NCBI GenBank assembly: GCA_014529385.2
Contig: CM043966.1
Location: forward strand, 86,398,087-86,462,086
Reading direction: 5' to 3'
Source: Adiantum capillus-veneris
Lineage: Eukaryota > Streptophyta > Polypodiopsida > Polypodiales > Pteridaceae
DNA length: 64,000 nucleotides
Part shown: positions 1 to 11,345 of the stretch, piece by piece
Layout: every line of letters starts with the position of its first letter
Position numbering within the stretch: position 1 is the stretch's first letter
Position numbers and translations under genes: made by a program
The notes under the pieces: model-generated
Databases searched by the model: none
What the model was told of the DNA's origin: nothing
The model's input: the letters and a program-made list of their open reading frames with translations, nothing else

Positions 1-510
1 AGATCAATATTCTTTATACACAGTTTATGGGATCTCAAAGACAAATCACAGATTTCTTTGCACCAGCCAAGGGAGAGCCAGAGGAGCAGTCATCGCAACA
101 GATCTCAGAGCCCACCCACACTAGAGGTACGTTGATTGACTGAGCCATTGAGCTAGGCAGATCCAGACACCCACGTCGCACGACCTCGAGGAGGCTATAG
201 CAGAAGATACAGATCACTCTAGCTCGACATGTAAGACACCCAACCAGAGTACTGACCATGGAGGAGGTTGATGAGATTCGACAACGACCGATGAGAGATT
301 TCGTTTGAACCTAGCAAACCCCCCCCCCGCCCGCCTCCCCTATATCTCGTCTCAATTCCGAATCAACTTCAGATTCATTCACTTAGTGTTTTAGTTTTAG
401 TGTTAGTTCTTTGAACTTTCCGTACTCATACATGGTATCAGATTCACCAATAGTAACTTCTTGGTCTCATAGGTGATTTTGGCCTTTCGACGACGTTAAT
501 ATAACATTTC

Positions 511-513
<3 letters not shown>
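1..513 (+). mobile_element. LINE 3' end (ORF2 tail and 3' UTR)
   Basis: The first ~290 bases translate in pieces like the C-terminal tail of the LINE at 9310-10800; both contain a short RQ(I)T/I-NFF-type stretch followed by a polar tail. The 3' UTR part (about 424-513) matches 10715-10805: both have a CAT..TTCACCAAT stretch, then GGTCTCATAGGT, then TTGGCC and GACGTTAA, and then run into (CT)n. What is seen is the repeat match and the shared microsatellite end. Assignment to a LINE is by similarity to the better preserved copy. No intact reading frame remains. Confidence 0.6.

Positions 514-578
<65 letters not shown>
514..578. repeat. (CT)n microsatellite at LINE end
   Basis: Uninterrupted CT dinucleotides directly follow the LINE 3' UTR. 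The position, matched by the LINE end at 10806, suggests the run is the element's own tail rather than a chance microsatellite. Confidence 0.9.
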
Positions 579-582
<4 letters not shown>

Positions 583-599
583 CAAGTAGAAGTGTTTGC

Positions 600-1012
600 T
601 ATTGTGATTCACCTTTTGTGCTTAACGTACATAAAGTTTCATATGCTGATGATATTGTGTTGAGATCTGACTCACCGAAGGGTATACAACAACATTTGGA
701 TGCATTACATAGCTTTACAGAGGATAGTGAATTGTTTGTAAACCTTGGTAAAAGTAAGGTTATGGTGTTAAACACCACACCGCAATGGATCGGGAGATCA
801 GCACCTACATTCACTTATGGTCAAGAGATTGTTGAGTACACAGATGCATACACTTATCTTGGAATAGTCTTCATTGGGCCAAGGTTTTCTTTGAAGAGAG
901 CAGCACAGACTAGATTGTTCCGAGCGTATGCGACCTTGGGAGGAGTCTTACCATACACCGAGCAAACTTTACCGAGCGAACTACAAACCCGAACGAGACT
1001 TACTTACAAATA

Positions 1013-1013
<1 letters not shown>
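600..1013 (+). pseudogene. LINE reverse transcriptase fragment
   Basis: The frame from about 618 to 1013 encodes 131 residues with the non-LTR reverse-transcriptase core YADDIVL (residues 9-15), followed by a helix-rich thumb-like region with VNLGKSKVMV and a YLGI motif. YADD followed ~40 residues later by N-x-x-K-(S/T)-K and a YLG motif is typical of plant LINE ORF2. Palm motifs upstream of YADD, the endonuclease and the C-terminal region are absent, so this is a fragment. It starts just after (CT)n and ends at (GT)n, so both ends are bounded by microsatellites. Confidence 0.75.

Positions 1014-1097
<84 letters not shown>
1012..1097. repeat. (GT)n-(GA)n compound microsatellite
   Basis: About 60 bases of GT dinucleotides pass directly into about 25 bases of GA. 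It abuts the LINE fragment and may be part of an element tail. Confidence 0.9.
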
Positions 1098-1700
1098 TTC
1101 TAATCAATTTCTGTACAAGATAAGGAAAAATAAAGGAACCTACAAGATAGCTACAACGAGCAAACAATAACATCATTTCTTAAAAACACTATTATATTGC
1201 AACATTGGACTGCATCACATACAAAATGGCATACAAGAGAAAGAGTGAGAGAGTTGTAAACAATTTTTGCACGCATGAAATTTCCAAAAATAAGGACAAT
1301 AAAAGAATTTTACAACGAACATAAAAAAACGTCATTTCAATAAAAACATTGTCTCTTCATTTCAACAAACTTTTATGATGATGAATCACACTCATCATCA
1401 ATTAAGACATGTCTTTTATGTGGCTTGTCAAGAGGACGCATATCGTATCTGGGGTCTCACACCATCCTTCTTGCTTGTGCCTCAATGTATACCGGCAAGG
1501 CACTTCAATGAAACAAAAAAAGATCAACTCAATAGAAATGACCACAAAAATACACATAACTACATCAACAACCTACTATGATGTCATACCATGGTAGGTA
1601 AATATACTAGTCTCCTTAAACCCAAATGTATGTCAAGAGATAAAAATGAGGAAAACACATGTATGTGCATAAGAATCTATGACAAGATAAAATGCTCACA
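1098..1700. other. AT-rich stretch without recognised gene
   Basis: No reading frame here resembles a known family and composition is A-rich on the plus strand. Two overlapping frames of 60-69 codons look like chance. On the minus strand about 1690-1800 there is a short open stretch that could be a further exon of the methyltransferase-like pseudogene just to the right, but I cannot confirm it. Confidence 0.4.
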
Positions 1701-1881
1701 AGTCATCAAACGGGTTTCAACTTTCCACTCAATGGTATCTCCCTCATCCACCACATTTGCAAACGTCAATGCCTCTCGTCTCTCTCGCCCACTAGACTGA
1801 GACTGAAGTATGTATAGGTAGCACATACGTCAAAATCAAAGCCGCATGACTATCCAAGGATGCACATGCATGACTAGAGCA

Positions 1882-2745
1882 TCAATATGCCCGAAGAACT
1901 GGAGCAGTCCCACAACCAAACTCTACGCATATGCCCTTAGGCCGACAAAGGAGCTCCACCAACGAAGAAATAAATGAAGAATAATGCTGCATAGACCCAC
2001 GCCAAGGTAGACCGGAATCCATCATTGCATATGTTGTCTCTGACATGTAGTGCCACATGATGGTATCTGTAGGAGTCATACCTACAGCATGAAAAAAGGG
2101 TGTACTCTCAGCAATGTAAACATTCGATATAACTCCGCGCTTGTGAATGAAGAACAACATCGAGCTATCACACTGCAAAAACAAAAAGCATAAATAGCAA
2201 GAATAGTATTATTTAACCTTAAATGCATGCATAAGTCATATACTAGAGCCACAACCTCATGACAATCTCCGCCAACCTCAACATATCCGTAAGGAGAGTG
2301 ATGCATAACTACCACACATCGATGAATAAGTAAGTTAGATGCTCTACACACCTTCTCTATCCAAAATAGGTTGTTACCTTTAACAAAAAACACAATGTGC
2401 TTGACAAAGACCAAAAACACAACAATCAATACACAAACTACAAGCAATTTTTTTGTCACCTGCAATAGAACCCAAGACAACCAGCCATCCAGAATCTGCC
2501 AATGTACTAGTGTCAAATGGATAGCAGCTCTCACATGCTCCTCAATGAATGCATCCCATGTTGGCTGCGATGGAGAAGAGTACAAAACTCCTCCAAAAGG
2601 CAAATCTAGAAAAATAAAGTCTGCTGCCCAAGGAACGATTCGACCACCCCTCCTGTAAATAAAATTGTAGATCATACTCTCTACCATGTCAGGCTCAGGC
2701 CCCATGTCATGTTGCTTTCCCTTATCCTTGGGAAGCGATACTGTT
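1882..2745 (-). pseudogene. N4/N6 DNA-methyltransferase-like pseudogene, intron-containing
   Basis: Read leftwards, the first open stretch (about 2745-2244) has AADFIFLDLPFG, which fits motif IV (D-P-P-Y/F) of beta-class DNA methyltransferases, then WDAFIEEHVRAA, a G-W-L strand, and FFVKGNN in the place of the usual I-x-W-x-K-x-N. An intron of 71 bp fits 2243-2173 (GT donor, TTTTTGCAG acceptor). The next exon (2172-1882) ends with LLCRPKGICVEFGCGTAPV, which fits motif I (D-x-F-x-G-S-G-T). A TGA follows shortly; a one-base shift restores a stretch resembling the post-motif-I acidic strand. The order IV then I is that of beta-class N4/N6 enzymes. The catalytic D-P-P has become D-L-P, so activity is doubtful. 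N-terminal parts are missing. The family assignment is inference from motif order. Confidence 0.5.
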
Positions 2746-3464
2746 TCATATACACAACCCCAGTTTCAAAGATATTTATTAAACACAAAACACACCATTA
2801 GTCATCCAAATTCATTAAAATCATTTATAAAATAGTCACTAGTATGACTGGATCTAACATTTTGTCGAGTCTTCTAAGAATCTACTCCATGTGTGTCAAG
2901 TGACATGTCATCATTTCTCATGCAATCTGCTCTCATCTATGCAGAATGTATCTCTCTCTCTCTCGCACAATAACATATCCTTGCTCCATGTCTATCCACC
3001 ATGGGCAATGATCTAGCTCCCATTGTGGACTATGCATAGTTTAAGGATACATGCATCCCTCTCCACTATCAAGCTGAGCCCATGATCGTGCTAGGAGAGG
3101 AATGTCCACAATATGCCGCATCCAAAGTAAATGACAGAAATATCTATAGAACATTTAGCATATGCAAAAGTAAGAAAAGAACCAAATGCTTGCTAACAAT
3201 GTTAAAGAAGTTTAATAGTGATGAACTCCATCTGTAGAGTTGCCCCGATGCCATATGATAATAGTCAGTCTTTTTTAGTGTTTGCAACTCCACCTCACTA
3301 TTTCTGCTCTCTAGGGACACCTCAATAGGAATGGTGTAGATGCACATTGATAATGGTGTAGATGCACCTCGACCACGTCTTCTAGAGCATTCGCAAAAAG
3401 ATTTGATTTTGTAAAGATTTTTGACCAATTATTCTACTAATTTCACAATTGGCAAGTCATACAA
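2746..3464. other. Unassigned intergenic stretch
   Basis: No convincing gene. One minus-strand frame (3144-3428) has no recognisable motif. A short pyrimidine run lies near 2950. The left edge carries an AAACAG that could be the acceptor of the upstream methyltransferase-like exon at about 2745. Confidence 0.4.
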
Positions 3465-3835
3465 TCAATAGTTTTTTGCTCCAAACTATACCACGTCGAT
3501 GCGGCATGGTTTGGAGCAGAAAACCCACCTTCAATGGTTTTCCACTCGAAACTATACTGCGTCGATGTGGTACGGTTTGGTTCATCAAAGTGCTAATCAG
3601 TTGTCATGACTAATTTATCATTCAACTAGTTCAAGAAATGTGAGACAACTAGCCAAGTGCTCTTAGATACGGAAGACCAAGTTCTTCCCCATTGTCCTCA
3701 TAAATTCGAAGAAAAATGCTTTAATGACAATACTCTTATGCTACCATCTTGACAACATCCAGGGAAAGAATGATGGGTTTTCTGTCCGAAACTATACCGC
3801 GTCACGCGGTATAGTTTTGGACAAAAAACCTAGGC
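3465..3835. repeat. Dispersed hairpin units related to the neighbouring satellite
   Basis: Three short inverted repeats occur at about 3475-3525, 3535-3590 and 3778-3830. Each has arms of the type CTCCAAACTATACC / GGCATGGTTTGGAG around a GCGTC centre. The last is nearly perfect (TCCGAAACTATACCGCGT against its complement). They have the same design as the hairpin in each unit of the satellite at 4523-5878 but are separated by unrelated sequence, so they look like older or founder copies. Confidence 0.6.
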
Positions 3836-3837
3836 AT

Positions 3838-4459
3838 CTATCCTCAAACTCATCATATGTTTCAAAAGATTTTCAGTTCCTACTAGGCCTTCCTTTTTAG
3901 TTTCCATATGAACTAAACCACCCTTTTTCAAATCTCCTACCTCACTGCATGCTTGAAGACTAAGAAGTTAGGTAATAGCATCCGGGCAGACACCTAGAAT
4001 TTGCAAGTGTTCGAGACACTCGAGTGCCTCAACATATCGCCGTTGACCCACATAACCTGATATCAACACATTCCAAGAAACTACATTCCTTACCTGGAGA
4101 GCATCAAACACTTGTCGTGCTTTTGTGAGTTGCCCACTTCTTGTATACAAAGCCATAAGAGTGTTGCCAACAACAACATTCTTTTCAAGTATTCCTTTCC
4201 TTTCAATCTCAACATGGAAGCCTTCATTAATGACTCCTGCATTGCTGTAAGCTTTCAGGTTGGATGTATAAGCCTGAGCACTAGGAGAAAGAGATCCAGG
4301 TTGCATTTTCTTGAAATATTCAAACGCTTGTTTCTTACAAAGATGTTCCATAGGTATTGACGATAAAACAACTGCAGAGGCTAAATTTTGGACAGGGAAC
4401 CTACAAATCACTTTTTGAGCAAGACCTAACAACCCATTCTCTACATACATGCGCAACAA
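3838..4459 (-). pseudogene. PPR protein pseudogene (PLS-type fragment)
   Basis: The 163-residue frame 4459-3968 contains PPR repeats, clearest in GNTLMALYTRSGQLTKARQV and NVVSWNVLISGYV with the usual V-x-x-W-N and G-x-x-x-x-A-L spacing. The frame hits a TAA after a P-D-A-I-T ending, yet the sequence beyond it (to about 3838) continues the PPR pattern in the same frame with LLSLQACSEVGDLKKG. The stop is therefore a premature nonsense codon inside a once longer gene. PPR proteins bind organelle RNA. This piece lacks an N-terminal targeting region and C-terminal E/DYW domains. The satellite array begins about 60 bases beyond its start and probably cut it off. Confidence 0.75.
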
Positions 4460-4522
4460 GCTACTGCCAATTTCGTTTTCAGTTTGATCATATGATCATT
4501 GCCCTGATTTTGCATTAACACA

Positions 4523-5878
4523 TTACCCAACCCTCTCAGATTAACGCATTAACGCAGTGTCTATACTCAAACTCATCAAAGGCAAAAGCTGCATCTCTGT
4601 ACCAGAAACGCAAAAAACTTACAAGCGCATGAGATTTTGCTCGAAACCATCCCGCATCGACGCGGCATACTTTCGAGCAAAATCACATGGAGACACTGTG
4701 TTAATGCGGGATTAACGCATTAACACAGTGTCTATACTCAAACTCATCAAAGGCAAAATTTGCATCTCTGTACAAACAACTCAAAAAAACTCACAAGCAC
4801 ATGAGATTTTGCTCGAAACCATCCCGCATCGACGCGGCATACTTTCGAGCAAAATCATAAGGAGGCATTTCGGGATTAGCGCATTAACGCACTGTCTATA
4901 CTCAAACTCATCAAAGGCAAAAACTGCATCTCTGTACCAAAAACTCAAAAAACTCAGAAGCGCATGAGATTTTGCTCGAAACCATCCCGCGTCGACGCGG
5001 CATACTTTCGAGCAAAATCACATGGAGGCATATCGAGATTAACTCATTAATGCAGTGTCTTTACTCAAACTCGTCAAAGGCAAAAACTCATCAAAGGCAA
5101 AATTTGCATCTCTGTACCAAAAAACTCAAAAAACTCACAGGCACATGAGATTTTGCTCGAAACCATCCCGCGTCGACGCGGCATACTTTCGAGCAAAATC
5201 ACAAGGAGGCATTACGGGATTAACGCATTAACAGAGTGTCTATACTCAAACTCATCAAAGGCAAAAACTGCATCTGTGTACCAAAAACTCAAAAAACTCA
5301 CCAACGCATGAGATTTTGCTCGAAACCACCCCGCGTCGACACGGCATACTTTCAAGCAAAATCACATGGAGGCATTTCGGGATTAACGCATTAACACAGT
5401 GTCTTTACTCAAACTCATCAAAGGCAAAATTTGCATCTCTGTACCAAAAAACTCACAGGCGCATGAGATTTTGGTCGAAACCATCCCGCGTCGACGCGGC
5501 ATACTTTCGAGCAAAATCACAAGGAGGCATTTCGGGATTAAAGCATTAACGTAGTGTCTATACTCAAACTCATCAAAAGCAAAAACTGCATCTCTGCACC
5601 AAAAACTCAAAAAACTCACAGGCGCATGAGATTTTGCTCGAAACCATCCCACGTCGACGCGGCATACTTTCAAGCAAAATCATAGGGAGGCATTTTGGGA
5701 TTAATGCATTAACGAAGTGTCTATAATCTAACTCATCAAAGGCAAAAACTCATCAAAGACAAAATTTGCATCTTTGTACCAAAAACTCAAAAAACTCACC
5801 GGCGCATGAGATTTTTCTCGAAACCATCCCGCGTCGACGCGGCATACTTTCGAGCAAAATCACAGGGAGGCATTTTGG
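4523..5878. repeat. Tandem satellite, ~163-bp monomer with internal hairpin (8 units)
   Basis: Eight units carry the same ~50-bp inverted repeat at about 4634, 4806, 4969, 5150, 5313, 5468, 5631 and 5811. Spacing is 155-181 bp, mostly 163. The hairpin reads ATTTTGCTCGAAACC, then CCGCGTCGACGCGG at the centre, then CATACTTTCGAGCAAAAT. Between hairpins lies a linker with GATTAACGCATTAACGC and CTCAAACTCATCAAAGGC. The longer units (181 and 180 bp) contain a second copy of a CAAAGGCAAAAACTCAT-like stretch. Reading frames in the region are only artefacts of the repeat. Confidence 0.9.
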
Positions 5879-5929
5879 GAAATGATACTGACCGCTTGGG
5901 AGGCATTTTGGGTGGCGTGTAGGGTCGAT

Positions 5930-6612
<683 letters not shown>

Positions 6613-7011
6613 AGCTCGACAAACATCTAATATCTATATTAAAAAGACAAACTGCTAGGCCATGTGGCAGCAAATGCCTACAGCCATGGGATGCTTACCC
6701 TTCCTCTCCTCCTCTCCTTGCCATCGTGGCATTGGGCACTGCCCCTTTGAATCCATCTATCCTTGCCTATGTGGCATCCATCAAAGAGCGCACACAGAGT
6801 GCCACAATGTGTTGCAGCCACAGTGCGCAAACAAGAAAGCGCAGCTGGCTGGGAGTCAATGCGCTGTTGAGCAACCCTAGAATAGTGAGCCCTGCCGCAT
6901 GGCCTTAACTTCGCCCTCAAAGAGAGGAAACGAACCCTTGAGCTGCGGGTACCTCCTCCTCTCTACCACCTCGATATAAATGAGCAGTGGGCTGTGTCCT
7001 CAACGATATGC

Positions 7012-7066
<55 letters not shown>

Positions 7067-7154
7067 CTTGCTAATTTGTGTGCAAGCGTCTGACAGGGTA
7101 AGAACTCTCTATCTCTCTCTGTCTCTCCCCCTCACTCGACTGCAGCATGCTTCT

Positions 7155-7242
<88 letters not shown>

Positions 7243-7800
7243 GCAGCACGGCATGGCAAGCGATAGTAAGGGTAACTGAGTTGATTGAGGCCGCACCAAT
7301 TGGATCGCTAATTGCTGCCTAAATGTGGTAGGGGGGGGTATAAGCAATGGTAAGGATTAATGAGCAATGCACCCTAATTAGTTAAGCATAGCAATGCACT
7401 CACAATAAATGATAACAACAGAGAGAGTCTGTTGTTTGATTAAGAGCCATGTTAGCATTTCAAGAAATTGCATCATAATTACACAAGTGTTTCGCACAAG
7501 CAGATGATCAACAAAAGCCATCGGAATTAATGTAGTTACCATTTTGTGGAAGACAACTGGTAGGTATGTAATGTGAGTGGGTGGGTGTTTGTGTGTAATT
7601 GGCTATGGAAGACGAGAGAGCTAGGATGGACTTTGTGTTTGCATGTCTAGGTCAGCTAGGACGGACTAAAAGAGAGAAGATTGTGCCACACGTGTGCTAA
7701 CACGGCACTGCCCAGACTCCAGAGATCAAGGCGGCGACTTGGAGTAGTCTTTGTTGAGTTGGCGTCCTACTCAAAGAGCTAGGCTATGCAGAGGGACGAG
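6613..7800. other. Non-coding DNA with long GA and CT runs
   Basis: Long microsatellites occupy 7013-7062 (GA) and 7157-7239 (CT). The two form a possible giant hairpin around 7063-7156. Between and after them I find no gene; the apparent frames are poly-Ser/Leu or poly-Arg/Glu translations of dinucleotide repeats. 7250-7800 is unassigned. Confidence 0.6.
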
Positions 7801-7802
7801 CG

Positions 7803-7805
<3 letters not shown>

Positions 7806-7865
<60 letters not shown>
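7806..7865. repeat. (GA)n microsatellite
   Basis: About 60 bases of GA lie immediately upstream of the SWIM-like gene, followed by a GC-rich palindromic GGCCGC..GCGGCC stretch. Confidence 0.9.
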
Positions 7866-7866
<1 letters not shown>

Positions 7867-7911
7867 CCGCTAGAGGCGGCCGGCCATACTAGTAGGTCTT
7901 TATGAAGCCAC

Positions 7912-9130
7912 GTGTGCAGATTTGTCTTTGGTAGTTTTGCAAAGTGTGCGTTACAATGCTTACTTGAAGGGTGTACAGACTCTATAGGACCAATCATGCC
8001 AGATCTTGCTGCAAGATTTATGAGCAACCAATCTGGGAGTGGTTCTGGTAGAAAACTAGTAGATACAACACCATTGGCAGTTTTTGAAATGCAAATTCCA
8101 AGCCCAAAGATGAATAGAGATTCAATAATGGAAAAGAGTGTGCGCAAAACTAGACCTATCTTTATTGACCTTGATGAAACTCTCGAGGAGGATAGCCATA
8201 GACCTGAGTTTGTTACAGTTACCACACCAGTCAATTATAGAGAGCAAAACAAGTCGGTCGATTTTGCGACATCAAAGATGTGGCCAGAGCAAAAGCTACC
8301 AAGAACAGTTTGGGCAATTCGACAAATACAGCCTGACAGGAAAACTACATGTTTCCGTGTTTTGCTTGGTGAGACAGCACGTTGTGGTAGATTTATAAAT
8401 GAGACTTCAAGCAACATTAAAACTAGAGTTCCAGCACCCTGTTTTTGGGGAAGGAGGAAATATCTTGCTGCAGGCCCTAAACCTAGAGGGGTTGTTGAGG
8501 GATTTGTCTGGTTTTGCAACAGTAGCAACAGTCATTCTTGGAATATTGATGAAATGATTATTGGACCTCCTGGACCTGCCCTTGGAACGTGGACTGTGGA
8601 TAAGGGAACTTACCTTTTGCCTTCGGAGATTGAGATGCTTCAAAGGAATGGATTTGTTTTGCAAGGTGGTAATGTATGCACACCTATGGGAAACCACGCT
8701 TCAAGGCAGAATAGGCCACAACCTAGTTCTTTTCGTGCAAAGTTTAGAGATGGAAAACAAGTGAGATGGAGGTCAAAACTAACCAAGGAGTTCCATTACT
8801 TGATTGAATTGGGAAGAAGCATGCAAGCAAAGTTGGTGCGGGAGGTAATATTGGTGCCAAATGCATCGCATGTTTTACACATTAGCACTGATGGTTCAGC
8901 TCAAATTGGTATGACTCATGCGGTGACCATTGCAAACTTTCCTCGATGTTTGTGAGGACTTCCTAAAAAGAGATAGCCAACACCTCACGTATGTGCCATG
9001 CAAACACATGTATTTTGTGTTGTTTCGTGTCCTCAGCTTAGACTCTATAGCTCATGAGTTTATTGATCAAGCCGCACTAACAAAAGTAGAGCTATTCCAG
9101 GGACTAGGAGGGGCTAGAGTTTCAGCATAA
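7912..9130 (+). pseudogene. SWIM-type zinc-finger-like gene, frameshifted
   Basis: An open frame of 347 codons runs from an ATG at 7912 to a TGA at 8955. It has no repeat-like composition and reads like real protein, with a basic region near residues 250-275 (FRAKFRDGKQVRWRSKL). Just before its stop it reads ANFPRC; the next frame then continues CEDF and, after 13 residues, VPCKHMYFV. Together these fit a SWIM zinc finger (C-x-C-x(n)-C-x-H), which implies a small indel near 8950. The second frame continues to a stop at 9130 with HEFIDQAALTKVELFQGL. SWIM fingers occur in MULE transposases and in nuclear DNA- or protein-binding plant proteins. I do not recognise the N-terminal 300 residues. A host pseudogene and a transposon-borne gene are both possible. 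The acceptor-like GTGTGCAG at about 7912-7920 suggests an upstream exon could exist. Confidence 0.5.
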
Positions 9131-9309
9131 TATTGTTCCCTTGAGAATTTGGTTGGTTCAATCAATGATGACTTGATATTTATTCCATTTTGCATATAGT
9201 GCTCGTTTCACTTAAAGAAATAACAAAATCTTCAGCCTGGGAGAGTTTTTTGCCACCAAGGTTGACTTCACTGCTAGCTTGAAAAACGATAGCTGCATTT
9301 TGTCATCGA
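9131..9309. other. Short spacer without gene
   Basis: AT-rich sequence between the SWIM-like gene and the LINE 3' half. No feature recognised. Confidence 0.4.
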
Positions 9310-10802
9310 ATATATAGCTTGAGTAAATATGAATTTCCTTTTAAGTTTTTGAGAACTTTCGCTTGGAAAGATGTGTCGCTCGGTTTTTCTTGCTCGGAGA
9401 ACGGTTTGCCCCCCTTGGGAGGATTGAAGAGGATCTGTTCGCAATTTCAATTCCAGGAACCCCGAACAAAGCTGTGGCTCTTTGATACCTTGGTAGCTTC
9501 AACCATGCTCTATAGGGTTCAGGTTTAAGGACCCTCTGTAGGTCAGGATGGGTGGAGAGATATGGAGAGCCCTTGGTATCTATGATCTCGACTAATTAGA
9601 GCCAAGGCCTCCGTGCCACATGAGGTCATTAGAACGGAGTTAGCAAAACCCCCCCCCCCAACCCCCCCCCACCCCCCTTCATGGAGATAGAGGCATTCAC
9701 CAGATTAGTCTCCTTTATGCACAGCTTATGGGATACTACCAAAGATAGATATGCCAAATTGACCCTTGAGTCCTCTAGACAGTCAGTTTTACAAGGGGAC
9801 ACATCATGATGGTCTACACAGATGTCATCATGGTTTCAAATACATGGCTTCAGCATAGACAACTTATCCCCCTTCAAGTACTCCCTTGATGCCCCATCAT
9901 TGTCTCTTACACGGGTGGAGATTACTAGACTCATTCGTCAGGACCTGACCCAGTTGGACACCAGCAAGACATGGATAGAGCCGAGTCGGGAGTTGGGTAC
10001 GAAGATGGCTTTCTATAAAGAGTATCTTCTCCTTGTGGTTCGACCCAAATATATGATACACATCTATCTCATGGGTTACGGTGTGTCATTGGTCAGATAC
10101 GGACATCTTCCCACCCACTTGAGATTGAGACTGGTAGATTCAGAGGGATACCAACAACCAGCAGGATATGTCGCCTATGCCATATAGAGCCAAAGACGGA
10201 GATGTATTATATATCTCAATGCACAGTGTACTATGAGATACGGGGTCGCTTCCACAGTCTATTCAGAGACGCCTTCATACCTTTCTCCAGAGTCATGAGC
10301 TATCAAGACCAAAGATGCCTTAGACTATATCTACTTGAGCTACACATTCACAGAGACAGTTTACTGAGTAGATCTGAAGAGAGACAATCCCAGAGACAGA
10401 TTATCAATTTCTTCACACTAGACAGAGGACAGATAGAGCAGCCACCACTACAAAGCTCAGCTCATACTCACACCCGCAATAGGGAGATCGAGATGCCCGC
10501 AACAAAGGAGAGGAGCTTCACAGCATCGACGCAGACAGCAACAGAGGATTCGAGCCATACTATCTCGACATCCTGAGTGCAGATGAGGATAGACTCATGG
10601 CCCATTATATCACCCTCTTCTATTGGGAACCCATTGTATCAGTGATCACACATACCACACACAGTTTCAACTAGTAGCACTCCTAGATTCATTTTAGCAT
10701 CTCTTTTTTTTACCAAACATGGTTCACATTCACCAATTTGTAACGGTTTGGTCTCATAGGTCATGTTGGCCTCTTGAAGACGTTAAAATATCATATCATA
10801 TC

Positions 10803-10805
<3 letters not shown>
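9310..10805 (+). mobile_element. LINE 3' half (ORF2 C-terminus and 3' UTR), decayed
   Basis: About 9319-9640 has RTKLWLFDTLVASTMLYRVQV, the conserved post-RT region of a family of plant LINEs (K-x-x-L-F-D-x-L-V-x-P-x-x-x-Y). A poly-C stretch and frameshifts follow. From about 10000 to 10576 the frames carry a zinc-knuckle-like RICRLC...EPKTEMYYISQC and then SRVMSYQDQRCLRLYLLELH, also a conserved LINE C-terminal region. The 3' UTR (10577-10805) ends GGTCTCATAGGT...GACGTTAAAATATCATATC and runs into (CT)n. Several stops and frameshifts show it is dead. It is the fuller copy of the family seen at 1-513. Confidence 0.7.
9648..9676. repeat. Poly-C tract
   Basis: Two or three C homopolymers of 7-11 bases separated by A. 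They lie within the LINE and disrupt its frame; exact lengths may be a sequencing artefact. Confidence 0.8.
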
Positions 10806-10850
<45 letters not shown>

Positions 10851-10922
10851 AGATAGATCTTTATGGTCTCTTGGGATAGTTTCCTACGACATTAAAATTC
10901 TCTCCTTCTTCTTCTTCTTCTT

Positions 10923-10976
<54 letters not shown>
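10806..10976 (+). mobile_element. LINE (CT)n tail followed by truncated SINE tail and (TG)n
   Basis: (CT)n at 10806-10848 is followed by AGATCTTTATGGTCTCTTGG and then GATAGTTTCCTACGACATTA (10856-10897), ending in (CTT)n and (TG)n to 10976. The same tail is found after tRNA-like SINE bodies at 26329-26362 and 26523-26575. Here the tRNA-like part is missing, so this is a 5'-truncated SINE copy. Confidence 0.55.
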
Positions 10977-10979
10977 GTC

Positions 10980-11303
10980 CATGCATCATCTGAGGTGGTC
11001 CTACATGCGTGCATGATAAACACAAACAATCATCAAGAACAAGACAAGCTTGAAAGCAATGACACATCACAGATGATTAGACCACCACCATAGAATGGGT
11101 TACATAGGGTTATGCAAATGGACTCGGCATGTGACTACAAGGTCACATTCTCCAGCAAGGGTTTCTGAAATGCTGGAATGTTGAAATGGGCTGAGGATGC
11201 AGAATGCACGCATGCACTTGCGCACGTGCACACACACGTTACTCAATGGTTTGTTTGGAGAACGCCTACATTCCTGCAGTAGAGCAGTGACACCAAAGAG
11301 GTG

Positions 11304-11345
<42 letters not shown>

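Noticed and set aside
429-445. TGGTATCAGATTCACC as an LTR primer-binding site
   Set aside because: The flanks match the LINE 3' UTR at 10715-10805, where the same place reads TGGTTCACATTCACC, and there is no LTR pair. The resemblance to the Met primer site is chance.
4634-4684. Satellite hairpins as microRNA precursors
   Set aside because: Arms are short and GC-rich at the centre, eight near-identical copies lie in tandem, and no target or expression evidence is available.
4728-5673. Short frames in the satellite as small genes
   Set aside because: The same peptide recurs in every unit and follows the repeat; no start context or conservation beyond the DNA repeat.
4523-5878. CRISPR array
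   Set aside because: Units are ~163 bp with repeated, not unique, linkers, and the context is a plant nuclear genome.
9648-9676. Poly-C and poly-G runs (also 56130-56149, 62136-62164) as functional quadruplex sites
   Set aside because: Homopolymers of this kind in decayed elements are often unstable or misread; no supporting context.
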